DNA of 59,506 bases from Pseudomonadota bacterium (GCA_018901125.1 JAHIFE010000157.1:1-59506); one strand, 5' to 3'. Shown: positions 37,923 through 47,564, counted from the first letter of the stretch. The notes: generated by a model not told the origin, from the sequence alone. Numbers and translations: made by a program.

Positions 37923-38665
37923 ACATCCTCATCAACTTGCATAGAATCGACAGGAGTTGAAAATCCCGCCTCATTCTGACCGGGTAGTTCATTTACTATC
38001 ACACCATCATTAATATGAATGATCCGGTCGGCATATTTCGCCACAGCCATATCATGAGTGACAAGCACTATTGTAATCTTATCTTGCCTGTTCAGTTGGC
38101 GAAACATCTCAAGCACCTCAGTGCTGGTATTTGAATCCAGATTTCCGGTAGGCTCATCGGCAAAGAGAACGGGAGGGCGGTTAATCAGCGCCCTGGCGAT
38201 TGCCACCCGCTGTTGCTGTCCTCCGGAAAGCTGTGAAGGCTCATGATCAAGCCTGTCCTGCAATCCAACACGGTTTAACATTTCTATTGCTCTTTTACGT
38301 GCCATACTGTCAGAAATCGAATCTGTTGTGTATGTGAGAGGCATCGCAACATTTTCCACGGCACTGGCACGGGGAAGCAGATTGAAGCTTTGAAACACAA
38401 ACCCCATTTTTTTATTTCGTATAAACGCGCGTTCATCGGAAGATATTTTTCCTACATCTTGTCCCTCAAGCCGATATTCTCCGGATGTCGGTCTATCCAG
38501 ACATCCAACAATGTTCATCAAAGTGCTTTTGCCGGAGCCGGATGAACCCATAAGTGCAACCAGCTCTCCGGCTTTTATCTGCATTGAAATGCCTTTTAGT
38601 ACGGGAATGTCGATTTCGCCTATATGGTAGGTTTTATAGATATTCTTTAATTCTATTATTTCCAT
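37919..38665 (-). CDS. ABC transporter ATP-binding protein, MacB/LolD type
   Basis: The 248-residue ATPase has Walker A GSSGSGKST (about 37-45), a Q-loop in FVFQSFNLLP, signature LSGGQQQRVAIARAL, Walker B VLFADEPTGNLD and the H-loop THD. It belongs to the MacB/LolD branch that drives mechanotransmission rather than conventional import. It follows the adaptor gene by eight bases and overlaps the permease gene by four, so the pump subunits are made together. Confidence 0.93.
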   Translation of the reverse strand: MEIIELKNIYKTYHIGEIDIPVLKGISMQIKAGELVALMGSSGSGKSTLMNIVGCLDRPTSGEYRLEGQDVGKISSDERAFIRNKKMGFVFQSFNLLPRASAVENVAMPLTYTTDSISDSMARKRAIEMLNRVGLQDRLDHEPSQLSGGQQQRVAIARALINRPPVLFADEPTGNLDSNTSTEVLEMFRQLNRQDKITIVLVTHDMAVAKYADRIIHINDGVIVNELPGQNEAGFSTPVDSMQVDEDV

Positions 38666-38673
38666 GGCTGTTT

Positions 38674-40029
38674 TTAGTGCCTGCCTCTACCCATATTAGG
38701 AACAAATGGATTAGATGTTGTCTCGGTGTCGGAATTTGTTTGGACCTGTTGTCCTATAACAACCTCAAGTCCTTCCTTAAGGCCATTGCCTTCGATTTCT
38801 GTTATTACACCATCACTTGTCCCTACGCTTACCCGTAATGGCTCAAGAAGTTTTCCGGAGCGAATGATCCAGATTGTGCCTCTCTTTTTACCGTTTTGAA
38901 GCTTTTGTTCCTTATTATAACCCTGCTTCAAAACCTCATTCTGATTTTCTTTATCAGACAAAGATGTTTTAAGCAGATCACGGAATTTAGGATCAACCTG
39001 CTCTGAACTTGGCGTCCAGCGCAGGGCGGCGTTTGGTACCAATATAACATTTTCGAGACGATTCAATTCAAACTGAACATTTGCGGTAAGATATGGCAGG
39101 AGGCGCCCGTTTGAATTGTCGGTTATGATCTCAACAGTGTATGTAACTACATTCTGGCTCATGGATGCGTTAAGACGTACCTTACCAACCTCTCCATGAA
39201 ATAATTCTCCGGGAAATGCATCTACCGTAAAGCTGACTTTTTGACCTGAATGAATCTTGCCGATATCGGCCTCATTAACGGCAACCCATACCTGCATGCG
39301 TTTTAAGTCTTTAGCAATCAGAAAAAGGCTTGGTGCATTCAGACTTGCCACAACAGTCTGCCCGATATTAACTCTCCGGTCGATGATAACTCCTTTAACC
39401 GGAGACTTTATCGTGCAATATCCAAGATTCCGTTTGGCACGTTTAAAAGCCGCCTCAGATTGAGCTACAGCAGCCACGGCCTGTTCAATTGTCGCCTGGC
39501 CAACCGCAAGGTTTGCAACAGCTGTTTCATAATTAGACTTATAGGCATCGTAAGCGGTTTCAGCCAGAGCCTCTGATGGGCCAAGTTTTTGTGCCCGCTC
39601 CCAGTCGCGCTTTGCCTGGTAAAGCTTTGCCTTTACCTGCTCGATATCGGCTCTGGCTCGTTCAAGAGAAGCCTTGGATTGCAACACCTGAGCAGCAGCC
39701 TGAGCAGCATCTGCCGCATACAGTGAGTCATCGATCTGAGCCAGAACTGTCCCTTCCCCAATAACCGAGCCATAATCTATTGTTTTATTGTTCTTATCTT
39801 TACCAAATTCCAGTATTCGTCCGGCAACCTGAGCGCCAACATCAATCACTTCCTCCGGCTCTATCGTGCCGGTAGCGCTAATGGTGACCAGAAGCTCACC
39901 TCTTTTTACCTTTTCTGTACGATATGAAACAGGCTCACCGTTTCTTTTTTTGAAAAATATGAGAACAGCAATGATGACAAGCCCCAAAGCCAAAACCGTA
40001 ATGATGGTACGCCTAATCAGAGGTTTCAT
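38674..40029 (-). CDS. macA: MacA-like membrane fusion protein
   Basis: The 451-residue adaptor has an N-terminal membrane anchor (TIITVLALGLVIIAVLIFF), a split lipoyl domain (VTISATGTIEPEEVIDVGAQVAGRI and CTIKSPVKGVII), a long alpha hairpin rich in Ala, Gln and Glu (about 100-200), a beta barrel and a membrane-proximal domain. The sequence VGAQVAGRI and the periplasmic layout match MacA. It is the first gene of the operon adaptor, ATPase, permease, channel. An insertion of about 50 polar residues (SSEQVDPKFRDLL to NGKKRG) before the final domain is longer than I expect for MacA. Confidence 0.9.
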   Translation of the reverse strand: MKPLIRRTIITVLALGLVIIAVLIFFKKRNGEPVSYRTEKVKRGELLVTISATGTIEPEEVIDVGAQVAGRILEFGKDKNNKTIDYGSVIGEGTVLAQIDDSLYAADAAQAAAQVLQSKASLERARADIEQVKAKLYQAKRDWERAQKLGPSEALAETAYDAYKSNYETAVANLAVGQATIEQAVAAVAQSEAAFKRAKRNLGYCTIKSPVKGVIIDRRVNIGQTVVASLNAPSLFLIAKDLKRMQVWVAVNEADIGKIHSGQKVSFTVDAFPGELFHGEVGKVRLNASMSQNVVTYTVEIITDNSNGRLLPYLTANVQFELNRLENVILVPNAALRWTPSSEQVDPKFRDLLKTSLSDKENQNEVLKQGYNKEQKLQNGKKRGTIWIIRSGKLLEPLRVSVGTSDGVITEIEGNGLKEGLEVVIGQQVQTNSDTETTSNPFVPNMGRGRH

Positions 40030-40392
40030 AGTTTATAAACTCTTAAGAAATTATAATTTTGATTGTAAGATCATATATCTTGGTATTGGATCTTTAACCG
40101 GTTTAATTTATACAATTTTCAATTTCTGAATCAATGTTCCCTTATAAATATTTTGTCAATAATTGCTTAATTTTGTTTTTAATACAGCAATCAATATGCC
40201 AATCATTTCTCAGGGTTTAGATTGTTCATAACTTATTTAATATAAATGATTTTATCTATTTCACAACAAGTTTTTATATTCAAACCATAGCGGTTGTGGA
40301 TAGTGTGTATGCAGAGTTTATGGATATGAAATATTGAGCGGATATAAAGTATCCATCTTGATTACAAGACTCGAACAACAGCTATCGATCGG

Positions 40393-40589
40393 ATGAACAC
40401 TGCTTTCATTGGCCAGCTTTACGATAATGAAGGTCCTTTGCAGCCAATGGTTACTGGTTTGTCAATTACATGACCGAAGTGCTTAAGAGCACAATCCGGG
40501 CTAAACTTAATATGCTGCTGCAATCGGAGGCTTATTCTGACAATCACTATAATATAACCAATGGATTTACCGGCGATATTGGCCGATAA
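40393..40589 (+). pseudogene. Possible decayed coding fragment
   Basis: Two short frames look protein-like and follow on from each other: from ATG 40393, AFIGQLYDNEGPLQPM; then, after a frame change, FVNYMTEVLKSTIRAKLNML to SEAYSDNHYNITN, ending at TAA 40587. No ribosome binding site or family match was recognised. It may be the 3' remnant of a lost gene. Confidence 0.25.
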
Positions 40590-40769
40590 ATCCTGACGGA
40601 ATAAATTTTTTTATTGTAATATGTTGTTTTTACTATTATAACAGCCCATATAGATGCCAAATGCCTTACCAACTAAAGTAATGTATTGAAATGTTTCAGA
40701 TACAAAGCTATAAACATTAGCAGTCGTTTATAGTTTTTTCCATGTGGATTTTTAATTTTACACGGGCGA

Positions 40770-40932
40770 GCTACTTTCAAAACATTTCAGCTTGGTCAAG
40801 GTCAAGGCGGATAAAAATATTAACCGCATGAATACATGGAGTATTTAGAGGATAGCGCTAAAGCTTCACTAAAGTGCAAAATTTTCGCCCAACGCAGAGA
40901 TCGGCCAAAATGGGACGTTTTGGAACTGGCTC
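40770..40932. repeat. Hairpin-forming intergenic repeat, copy 2 (MITE-like)
   Basis: This copy matches 1-140 along its length with scattered substitutions and keeps the terminal inverted repeats (CTACTTTCAAAACA and CGTTTTGGAACTGGC). It differs by about 23 extra bases after the AGGAT that follows the central palindrome; the extra bases include GCGCTAAAGC and CACTAAAGTGC, themselves partly palindromic. The inner stem is disturbed compared with copy 1. Confidence 0.7.
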
Positions 40933-41141
40933 CTGAGTATAAATATAAACACATAAAACCAAACCATAGAAGGCAATGTAAATATCATGTTTCGTCATTC
41001 CGGTTAAGTCAGGAATCAAGTAAATTCAATCTGTTCTGGATACTGGATTGAACATAGCATGACGGTTTGGGTACTTTTTACGAAACCATCAAGAATTGAC
41101 AAACGGCTAGAATCTGTGGTTAGCCAGTAAAAAGGGGGATT

Positions 41142-41696
41142 ATGAATCTGTTTGATATCTTGGTAATTGTAATTCTAACGTACTGCCTCATTCGTGGCAT
41201 ATTCAGGGGTGTTATAAAGGAAATTTCATCTCTGATAGGAGTGCTTGGAGGTTTTTACGCTGCTTATACCTATTATCTTGAAGTCAGCAAATTCTTTGAA
41301 AAATGGATAGCTTCTCATTATTTAAATGTGTTAAGCTTTCTTCTGGTTTTTATTTGTGTTTTCTTACTAATTAGCATTATTGGGACCATAATAAAATATA
41401 TTTTAAAGATAGTTTTTCTTGGGTGGGTTGATAGAATCTTTGGAGCGATTTTTGGAATATTGAAAGGAACATTAATAAGTTCCATACTGTTAGTCGTGTT
41501 TGTAGCTTTTCTTTCAGGCAGCATAAATACAATTAAGTCTTCAAGAACATCACCTATTCTTGTAATATTTTCCGATAAGATGGTCATGGTAACTCCAAAA
41601 GGCTTAAAAAATGAGTATAATACAAAAATAAAGGAAATTAAAAAAGCTTGGATAAAAAGCGGCAAGCCAGGAAAGATAAAAATTTTAAAGATTTAA
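41142..41696 (+). CDS. cvpA: CvpA-family membrane protein
   Basis: The 184-residue inner-membrane protein has four predicted helices (about 5-35, 60-85, 95-120 and a weaker one) and the family opening NLFDILVIVILTYCLIRGIFRGVIKEISSLIG. CvpA proteins are linked to colicin V production, envelope homeostasis and bile or peptide tolerance; the molecular function is unclear. A strong AAAGGGGG ribosome binding site precedes ATG. The 3' end overlaps the mazG start by about 49 bases. Confidence 0.88.
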   Translation: MNLFDILVIVILTYCLIRGIFRGVIKEISSLIGVLGGFYAAYTYYLEVSKFFEKWIASHYLNVLSFLLVFICVFLLISIIGTIIKYILKIVFLGWVDRIFGAIFGILKGTLISSILLVVFVAFLSGSINTIKSSRTSPILVIFSDKMVMVTPKGLKNEYNTKIKEIKKAWIKSGKPGKIKILKI

Positions 41697-42463
41697 CCGG
41701 GCTTATTGAAATTCTAAGAGGCACCAACGGATGTCCGTGGGATAAAAAACAAACCCCAAAGACGATGGCTGTCTATCTTTTGGAAGAAGTATATGAACTT
41801 ATTGATGCAATTGAATCGGAAAATTCCGATGAAATATGCGAAGAGCTTGGTGATGTTTTGTTCCATATCTTCTTTATTGCACGGCTTTTTGAAGAAAAAG
41901 AAGCTTTTGGAATAGATGATGTTATTAAACAGATTACAGAAAAAATGATACGCCGCCATCCGCATGTATTTGGCTCAGAACCTGCTGAAGATACATCTGT
42001 GCTGAGAAACCGCTGGCATAAAATAAAAATGAATGAAAAAAACCATGTTAAAACCAGTACGGTTCTTGATTCTGTTCCTGGAAAACTTCCCGCTTTAATG
42101 CGGGCGTATAGAATCTCAGAAAGAGCTGCACGAACCGGCTTTGACTGGGATAACATCAGCGGTGTCATGCAAAAAGCCGAAGAAGAATGGCATGAGTTCC
42201 AATGTGCTCTCAATGAAAAAGCAGATGATAATGCAAAGGAAAAAATTGCAGTTGAATTCGGAGACATACTTTTTACCCTTGTCAATGTTGCGCGTTTTGC
42301 GGCAATCCATCCCGAAACTGCATTGAAAGCCTCCATAAAAAAATTTGAAACCCGCTTTAGGACAATGGAAAAGATGGCGACACAAAGCGGGCGGGATATC
42401 GAATCTTTATCCCGTGATGAATTTGATACGATGTGGGAAAATGTAAAAAGAAGCGAGGTATGA
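41648..42463 (+). CDS. mazG: Nucleoside triphosphate pyrophosphohydrolase MazG
   Basis: The 271-residue enzyme hydrolyses NTPs and dNTPs to monophosphates. Two MazG helical domains are visible: the first with CPWDKKQT and EEVYELIDAIES then EELGDVLFHIFF (the ExxE and ExxD metal-binding motif), the second with KAEEEWHEF and EFGDILFTLVN. The start is uncertain: no ATG lies in frame ahead of the conserved NGCPWD, so I use TTG 41648, inside cvpA, with AAGGA about 13 bases upstream. The gene is followed by hisH and hisF; HisE, a histidine-pathway enzyme of the same superfamily, is not in the window. Confidence 0.9.
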   Translation: MDKKRQARKDKNFKDLTGLIEILRGTNGCPWDKKQTPKTMAVYLLEEVYELIDAIESENSDEICEELGDVLFHIFFIARLFEEKEAFGIDDVIKQITEKMIRRHPHVFGSEPAEDTSVLRNRWHKIKMNEKNHVKTSTVLDSVPGKLPALMRAYRISERAARTGFDWDNISGVMQKAEEEWHEFQCALNEKADDNAKEKIAVEFGDILFTLVNVARFAAIHPETALKASIKKFETRFRTMEKMATQSGRDIESLSRDEFDTMWENVKRSEV

Positions 42464-42529
42464 AAACCAGCGTGCAAGGTTCGGGGTTAAAGATTAAGAG
42501 ACGGATTTTACGGTTACGATAATAATAAT

Positions 42530-43159
42530 ATGATTGCAATTATAGACTATGATGCAGGAAATCTTACCAGTGTGGCACGTGCTGTAGATCACCTGGGGTT
42601 TAAATGCATTATCACGAATGACACCAAAGAAATAAGTAAAGCTGAGCGTGTTATATTTCCCGGAGTAGGTGCCGCCGGCTCTGCTATGGAAAGCATAAAG
42701 CGTCTCGGCCTTGATCAAGCCATTAAGAATGCCCTTATATCCGGAAAACCCATTCTTGGCATATGTCTTGGAACACAGATAATAATGGAATACAGCGAGG
42801 AAAATAACTCTAAGTGTATAGGTATTATTGGCGGCAGAGTACTATCTTTTAGGTTTGATAAAAATCTGAAAAATGAATCCGGCCTTAAGATACCTCACAT
42901 GGGCTGGAACAGCGTTCTGCTGCAAAAAAATCACTTTGTTCTTTCTGATGTTAAGGACAATGATGAGTTCTATTTTGTTCATGGATTTTATCCTGCGCCT
43001 GATGACAATTCTCATATAATCGGAACAACAACTCATGGGATTTCATTTGCATCGATTATCGGATACGAAAATATTATAGCCACCCAATTCCATCCTGAAA
43101 AAAGCGGTAGACCCGGGCTTGCAATACTTAAAAATTTCTGTGTGTGGAAACCATGCTGA
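42530..43159 (+). CDS. hisH: Imidazole glycerol phosphate synthase glutaminase subunit HisH
   Basis: The 209-residue class I glutamine amidotransferase supplies ammonia to HisF in histidine biosynthesis. The nucleophile is Cys79 in GICLGTQ, with His188 and Glu190 in QFHPEKSG completing the triad. The oxyanion region PGVGAAG is present. Most HisH have GMQ rather than GTQ after the catalytic Cys-Leu; this is a minor variation. No clear ribosome binding site precedes ATG 42530. Its stop lies inside the hisF start region, so the subunits are coupled. Confidence 0.92.
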   Translation: MIAIIDYDAGNLTSVARAVDHLGFKCIITNDTKEISKAERVIFPGVGAAGSAMESIKRLGLDQAIKNALISGKPILGICLGTQIIMEYSEENNSKCIGIIGGRVLSFRFDKNLKNESGLKIPHMGWNSVLLQKNHFVLSDVKDNDEFYFVHGFYPAPDDNSHIIGTTTHGISFASIIGYENIIATQFHPEKSGRPGLAILKNFCVWKPC

Positions 43160-43932
43160 GCAAACGTATTATTCCCTGCCTCGATGTGCGGGAAGGCAAA
43201 ACAACAAAAGGTATAAAGTTTCAAAACAATGTGGATATAGGCGATCCTGTTGAGATGGCCCGTTATTATTACGAGTCAGGAGCTGATGAGATTGTCTTTT
43301 ATGATATTACCGCCTCAAGTGAAAAGAGAAATATTATGATAGATGTTGTAAGGCGTGTTGCCGAAACAATATTTATTCCTTTTTCCGTTGGTGGAGGAAT
43401 TCGCAATCTTGAAGATATGCGCAAAGTTCTCCTCGCAGGAGCCGAAAAAATCAGTGTTAATTCAGCAGCAGTAAAACATCCTGATATTATTTCAAAAGGA
43501 GCTGAAGCTTTTGGTAAACAATGCATAGTGCTGGGCATGGATGTAAAATTTACCGGTAAAAGTGAAAGTATTCCTTCAGGCTATGAAATAGTTATAAACG
43601 GAGGAAGAACTCATATGGGAATCGATGCTCTTAAATGGGCGATCGAAGCTGAAAAACTTGGAGCAGGAGAGATCTGCCTGAATTCAATTGATGCTGATGG
43701 AACCTGTGAAGGCTATGAGTTAAATCTCACATCACTTATTTCGGAAAATGTTTCAATTCCTGTGATCGCTTCAGGCGGTGCAGGCAAGCCGGAACATCTT
43801 TTTGATGTTTTAACTAAAGGAAAGGCTGATGCTGCATTGATAGCTTCTATGGTGCATTACGGCACATATACTGTTCCTGAAATTAAATCTTATCTTGATA
43901 AAAGAGAAGTAAAGATAAGAAGCCGGTGGTAA
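43153..43932 (+). CDS. hisF: Imidazole glycerol phosphate synthase cyclase subunit HisF
   Basis: The 259-residue beta/alpha-barrel enzyme makes imidazole glycerol phosphate and AICAR from PRFAR and ammonia. ATG 43153 gives the standard opening [12 protein letters not shown] and overlaps hisH by seven bases; an upstream GTG at 43144 is less likely. Catalytic Asp in PCLDV and the second Asp in LGMDVK are present, with phosphate-binding loops FSVGGGIR and [23 protein letters not shown] replaces the more usual SMDRDGT-type loop, a form I associate with deltaproteobacteria. Confidence 0.93.
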   Translation: MLSKRIIPCLDVREGKTTKGIKFQNNVDIGDPVEMARYYYESGADEIVFYDITASSEKRNIMIDVVRRVAETIFIPFSVGGGIRNLEDMRKVLLAGAEKISVNSAAVKHPDIISKGAEAFGKQCIVLGMDVKFTGKSESIPSGYEIVINGGRTHMGIDALKWAIEAEKLGAGEICLNSIDADGTCEGYELNLTSLISENVSIPVIASGGAGKPEHLFDVLTKGKADAALIASMVHYGTYTVPEIKSYLDKREVKIRSRW

Positions 43933-44329
43933 TGCACCAATAAAGATTCAGCTTGATTCTAATTGTTAATCCTTTTAGAGCAAACACAATTTTTTTAAAC
44001 CCCCTGAAAAAATATTTACTTAAAGTATAAATTATGTTATATATTTTACACCTTGTAAAAATAACCGACACATTCCAACTCATTTTAATTATTACTGTAT
44101 ATTAATCGTTTGATTTATCCGTTTTATTAAATTACATTTCAAGCTGTTATATTCTATTAATCATATCTTTTTCTTGTGGCATATCATTTGCTAAAATATA
44201 AATAAGCAATTTTTATTACTAACAGGCTTTTGCTTTTTCCCTTTATAGTAAAATATAATATTTATATCACCAAAGGAATAAAGTGTTTAATTTTTAACAA
44301 TATCACAACGCATCAAAGGAGATTTAGAT
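43933..44329. other. 397-base AT-rich intergenic region
   Basis: No gene or tRNA is seen. The right end holds a promoter-like pair and the AAAGGAGA ribosome binding site of the following universal stress protein. Confidence 0.4.
44230..44259 (+). promoter_or_regulatory. Possible sigma-70 promoter for the Usp/acyl-CoA synthetase cluster
   Basis: TTGCTT (44230-44235) and a perfect TATAAT (44254-44259) are 18 bases apart, ending 70 bases before ATG 44330. In such AT-rich DNA chance matches are common. Confidence 0.4.
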
Positions 44330-44782
44330 ATGAAATTTAATAAAATTTTATTCCCGGTAGATCTTTCAGAAGCATCCCCCAAAATCGTTCCTTATGTAAC
44401 AGAAATGGCGCATAAATTTGATTCGGAAATACACATTTTGTTTGTTGCGCGTGCTTTTCAATATTTTACAAGTATGTATGTACCTCATCCTTCGGTTGAT
44501 CTTTTTGAAACTGCAGTTACTGAAGGGGGCAGGAAAAGCATTGAGGAATTTGCAGATAAATATTTCAAAGATCCTGAAAAAATTAAAATTGCTATTGTAA
44601 ATGGTGATGCAGCCGAAGAAATCATTAATTACATAAAAGGAGAAGATATAGACCTGCTCATTATGGGTACCCATGGAAGAAAGGGCCTTGATAAGTTAAT
44701 CTTCGGGTCTGTTGCAGAAAAAGTAACAAAGACTACACCAATTCCTATGATGCTGATAAACCCATATAAAACCAAAAATTGA
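44330..44782 (+). CDS. Universal stress protein, UspA family, single domain
   Basis: The 150-residue cytoplasmic protein has the family start KILFPVDLSE and the ATP-binding motif GTHGRKGLDKLIFGSVAEKV (G-2x-G-9x-G-S) near residues 118-137, so it is probably of the ATP-binding class. AAAGGAGA precedes ATG. It is followed after 88 bases by the acyl-CoA synthetase/acetyltransferase and then by a tandem Usp protein; this association suggests a shared stress or energy-status response. Confidence 0.92.
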   Translation: MKFNKILFPVDLSEASPKIVPYVTEMAHKFDSEIHILFVARAFQYFTSMYVPHPSVDLFETAVTEGGRKSIEEFADKYFKDPEKIKIAIVNGDAAEEIINYIKGEDIDLLIMGTHGRKGLDKLIFGSVAEKVTKTTPIPMMLINPYKTKN

Positions 44783-44870
44783 CGGGATACCAAAACGTCC
44801 GTCTTTTAACACGTCAGGTTTAATTTTTGCTGAACGTATTAACAAATAAATCTAAAGGAAGTTAATCTCT

Positions 44871-47564
44871 ATGGGTGTTGACAATCTGGATAAGATATTT
44901 CAACCCAAATCAATCGCAGTAATTGGCGCAAGTGAAAAAAAAGATAGTGTTGGTTTCGACATTATGCGGAATTTGATGAACGGAAAATACCCGGGAAGCA
45001 TATATCCCGTTAATCCTTCAAGTAAAACATTGTGGGGTCTTAAAACCTATTCTTCTGTAACTGAAATTAATTCTATGGTGGATCTTGCCGTTATAGCTGT
45101 TCCGATTGTTTTTACTCCAAAAATAATTAATGAGTGCGTAAAATCCGGCATAGGTGGTGCGGTAATCATTTCGGCAGGCGGCAAAGAAACCGGTCAAAAG
45201 GGAAAAGAGATCGAAAACGCCATAAAAAAAGAGGTTGAATCGTCAGGTATTCGCGTAATAGGGCCCAACTGTCTTGGAATAGTATGCACAAAATCAAATC
45301 TGAACGCCAGTTTCGCAGGCCAAATGCCTATAACGGGAAAGATGGCATTTATATCACAAAGCGGGGCAATCTGCTCTTCTATTCTGGATCTCTCAATAAA
45401 GGAGCAAATCGGATTCAGTTATTTTGTGAGCGTAGGTTCTATGCTTGATGTTGATTTCGGAGACATGATAGATTTTATTGGCCAGGATCCGAATGTAGGC
45501 AGCATAGTTATGTATGTGGAAAATCTGACCAACATCAGATATTTCATGAGTGCAGCACGTGCTGTATCAAGGATCAAACCTATTATCGCTTTAAAATCCG
45601 GACGAACAAGCGCCGGAGCTGCTGCTGCTGCTTCTCATACCGGTGCACTTGCCGGAGAAGATGATATATATGATGCAGCATTCAAACGCGCAGGAATAGT
45701 ACGAGTTAAAACCTTCGAGGAACTTTTTGATTGTGCAGAGCTTCTTGCAAAAAATCCGCATCCTTCCGGTCCGGGGCTCGCAATAATTACCAATGCCGGA
45801 GGATTGGGAGTTATGGCAGTTGATGCTCTTTCCGATTATGGAATAGAGCCGGTAGCTCTATCATCAGAAACCATACAAAAACTTGATAAAGAACTTCCCA
45901 GCTACTGGAGTCATTCAAACCCTATTGATTTAATCGGGGATGCCGACCATGAGAGATATCTGAATGCTGTTAAAATCTGTATTGAGGCCCCCGAAATAAA
46001 CGGCCTTCTGGTAATTCTTGTTCCACAGGGTTTGAATGACCCCGAATATATCGCAAAAATGATAGCGGGTTTTCTTAAGAATAATCCATTTCCGGTTTTC
46101 ACATCATGGCTAGGCGGTTCTGGCGTTGAAAAAGGTCGTCAGATTTTAAATGACGCTGGAATACCAACTTTTGATACTCCCGAACGTGCGGTTAGAGCTT
46201 TTATGGATCTTCACAAGCATTCGAAAAACATAGAAATGCTTCAGGAAACTCCTGCAAGGCTTCCCGGAAAGCTTAAATTCGATCGTGAAAGCGCATCTTT
46301 GATCATAAATAAAGGAATAGAAAATAGAAATTTTCTTCTTAACGAGGTAGAAGCAAAGTCTCTGCTCCTTTCATATGGCATTCCCGTTAATCGTACTGAA
46401 ATAGCCTGCTGTTCCAAAGAAGCTGCACAAAAAGCCCAGGAAATAGGATTTCCGGTCGCAATGAAGATCTGTTCAAGGGATGTAGTACACAAAACCTCCG
46501 TTAATGGAATACGGCTTGATTTAAACAGCGTATCGGATGTCGAAAAATCCTATGAAAGTATTTTAGCTTCTTGCCTCTCATGCAAGCCCGAAGCAAAAAT
46601 AGATGGAGTTACAATTCAGCCCATGCTTAAACGGCCGGATTTTGAGCTGATACTTGGGATTAAAAAAGACAGAGAATTCGGCCCGGTTATTCTTTTTGGA
46701 ATGGGCGGGGTGATGACCGAAATTTTAAAAGACAGGGCAATAGCTTTCCCGCCTCTTAATCGCCTTCTTGCAAGAAGGCTTATGGAAGAAACCAAGGTTT
46801 ATCGCATCCTGAAAGGTCAACCAGCTCATAATTCTAGAGACTTATACCTTATTGAAGAGATACTGATACGCCTTGCTCAACTTGCGGCGGATTTTCCCGA
46901 AATAGAAGAACTCGACATAAATCCTCTTATTCTTACAAAAGATTCAGTATGTGCCCTTGATGCGCGGGTAATTGTAAAACCGTCTAAAATTATAACACCT
47001 ATGCACCTTATCATCAGCCCATATCCCAACCAGCAAGAAAGCCATATCCCTATTGGTGGAAATATCAACTTATTCGTTAGACCTATCCGACCTGAAGACG
47101 CTCTTCTTATAGAAGAGCTTTTTAAAACCCTTTCTCCGCAAACTATCTACTTTCGGTTTTTTGCACCTATAAAATATATATCTGCAACTATGTTGGCACG
47201 ATTTACGCAGATTGACTACGATAGAGAAATCGCTCTTGTTGCAATTCTTGAAACGGAAACCGATGAAAAAATTATAGGAGTTGCGCGTGTAATCAGTCAG
47301 CGCAATCCGAAACATGCTGAATTTGCAGTTCTGGTAGGAGATAGTTGGCACGGAAAAGGGATAGGAGCTACGCTTTTAAGGCGATGTCTTAATATTGCAA
47401 AAGATCATGGAATTGAAAAGGTATGGGGAACAGTTCTTGCTGAAAACACACAAATGCTGGCTATGGGGAAAAAACTGGGCTTTAAGATCGAAAGAGTTCC
47501 TGATGAAAATGAATATCAATTGATAATTGATCTCACAAAACCATATGATGATACAACTAAATAA
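44871..47564 (+). CDS. ADP-forming acyl-CoA synthetase fused to a GNAT acetyltransferase
   Basis: The 897-residue protein joins a CoA-binding domain (about 8-100), succinyl-CoA synthetase-like domains (about 150-450), an ATP-grasp domain (about 480-700) and a C-terminal GNAT domain (about 745-890, VGDSWHGKGIGATLLRRCL). This is the layout of Pat/AcdA-type protein acetyltransferases. His256 in ASHTGALAG matches the His that is phosphorylated in active acetyl-CoA synthetases (ADP-forming), so the synthetase part may be active rather than only regulatory, as in Salmonella Pat. It could make acetate and ATP from acetyl-CoA or acetylate other enzymes. It is flanked by Usp genes on both sides. Confidence 0.9.
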   Translation: MGVDNLDKIFQPKSIAVIGASEKKDSVGFDIMRNLMNGKYPGSIYPVNPSSKTLWGLKTYSSVTEINSMVDLAVIAVPIVFTPKIINECVKSGIGGAVIISAGGKETGQKGKEIENAIKKEVESSGIRVIGPNCLGIVCTKSNLNASFAGQMPITGKMAFISQSGAICSSILDLSIKEQIGFSYFVSVGSMLDVDFGDMIDFIGQDPNVGSIVMYVENLTNIRYFMSAARAVSRIKPIIALKSGRTSAGAAAAASHTGALAGEDDIYDAAFKRAGIVRVKTFEELFDCAELLAKNPHPSGPGLAIITNAGGLGVMAVDALSDYGIEPVALSSETIQKLDKELPSYWSHSNPIDLIGDADHERYLNAVKICIEAPEINGLLVILVPQGLNDPEYIAKMIAGFLKNNPFPVFTSWLGGSGVEKGRQILNDAGIPTFDTPERAVRAFMDLHKHSKNIEMLQETPARLPGKLKFDRESASLIINKGIENRNFLLNEVEAKSLLLSYGIPVNRTEIACCSKEAAQKAQEIGFPVAMKICSRDVVHKTSVNGIRLDLNSVSDVEKSYESILASCLSCKPEAKIDGVTIQPMLKRPDFELILGIKKDREFGPVILFGMGGVMTEILKDRAIAFPPLNRLLARRLMEETKVYRILKGQPAHNSRDLYLIEEILIRLAQLAADFPEIEELDINPLILTKDSVCALDARVIVKPSKIITPMHLIISPYPNQQESHIPIGGNINLFVRPIRPEDALLIEELFKTLSPQTIYFRFFAPIKYISATMLARFTQIDYDREIALVAILETETDEKIIGVARVISQRNPKHAEFAVLVGDSWHGKGIGATLLRRCLNIAKDHGIEKVWGTVLAENTQMLAMGKKLGFKIERVPDENEYQLIIDLTKPYDDTTK

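Larger units (their letters stand above)
40030..41141. other. Gene-poor 1.1-kb gap with repeat and possible gene debris
   Basis: This gap lies between divergently read operons and is AT-rich at its left part. It contains the second hairpin repeat (40770-40932) and a possible decayed coding fragment (40393-40589). No complete gene is supported; a short plus-strand frame near 40836-41051 is mostly the repeat read as protein. Confidence 0.5.

Noticed and set aside
40836-41051. Plus-strand 71-codon frame starting in the second hairpin repeat
   Set aside because: The first half is repeat sequence and the rest has no protein-like pattern or neighbour support.
41773-42477. 234-codon minus-strand frame opposite mazG
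   Set aside because: Ser-rich composition typical of an antisense shadow, with conserved mazG motifs on the other strand.
45618-45633. GCTGCTGCTGCTGC run in the acyl-CoA synthetase gene as a microsatellite
   Set aside because: It encodes an Ala-rich segment just before the conserved SHTG motif; short and in frame, so ordinary coding sequence.
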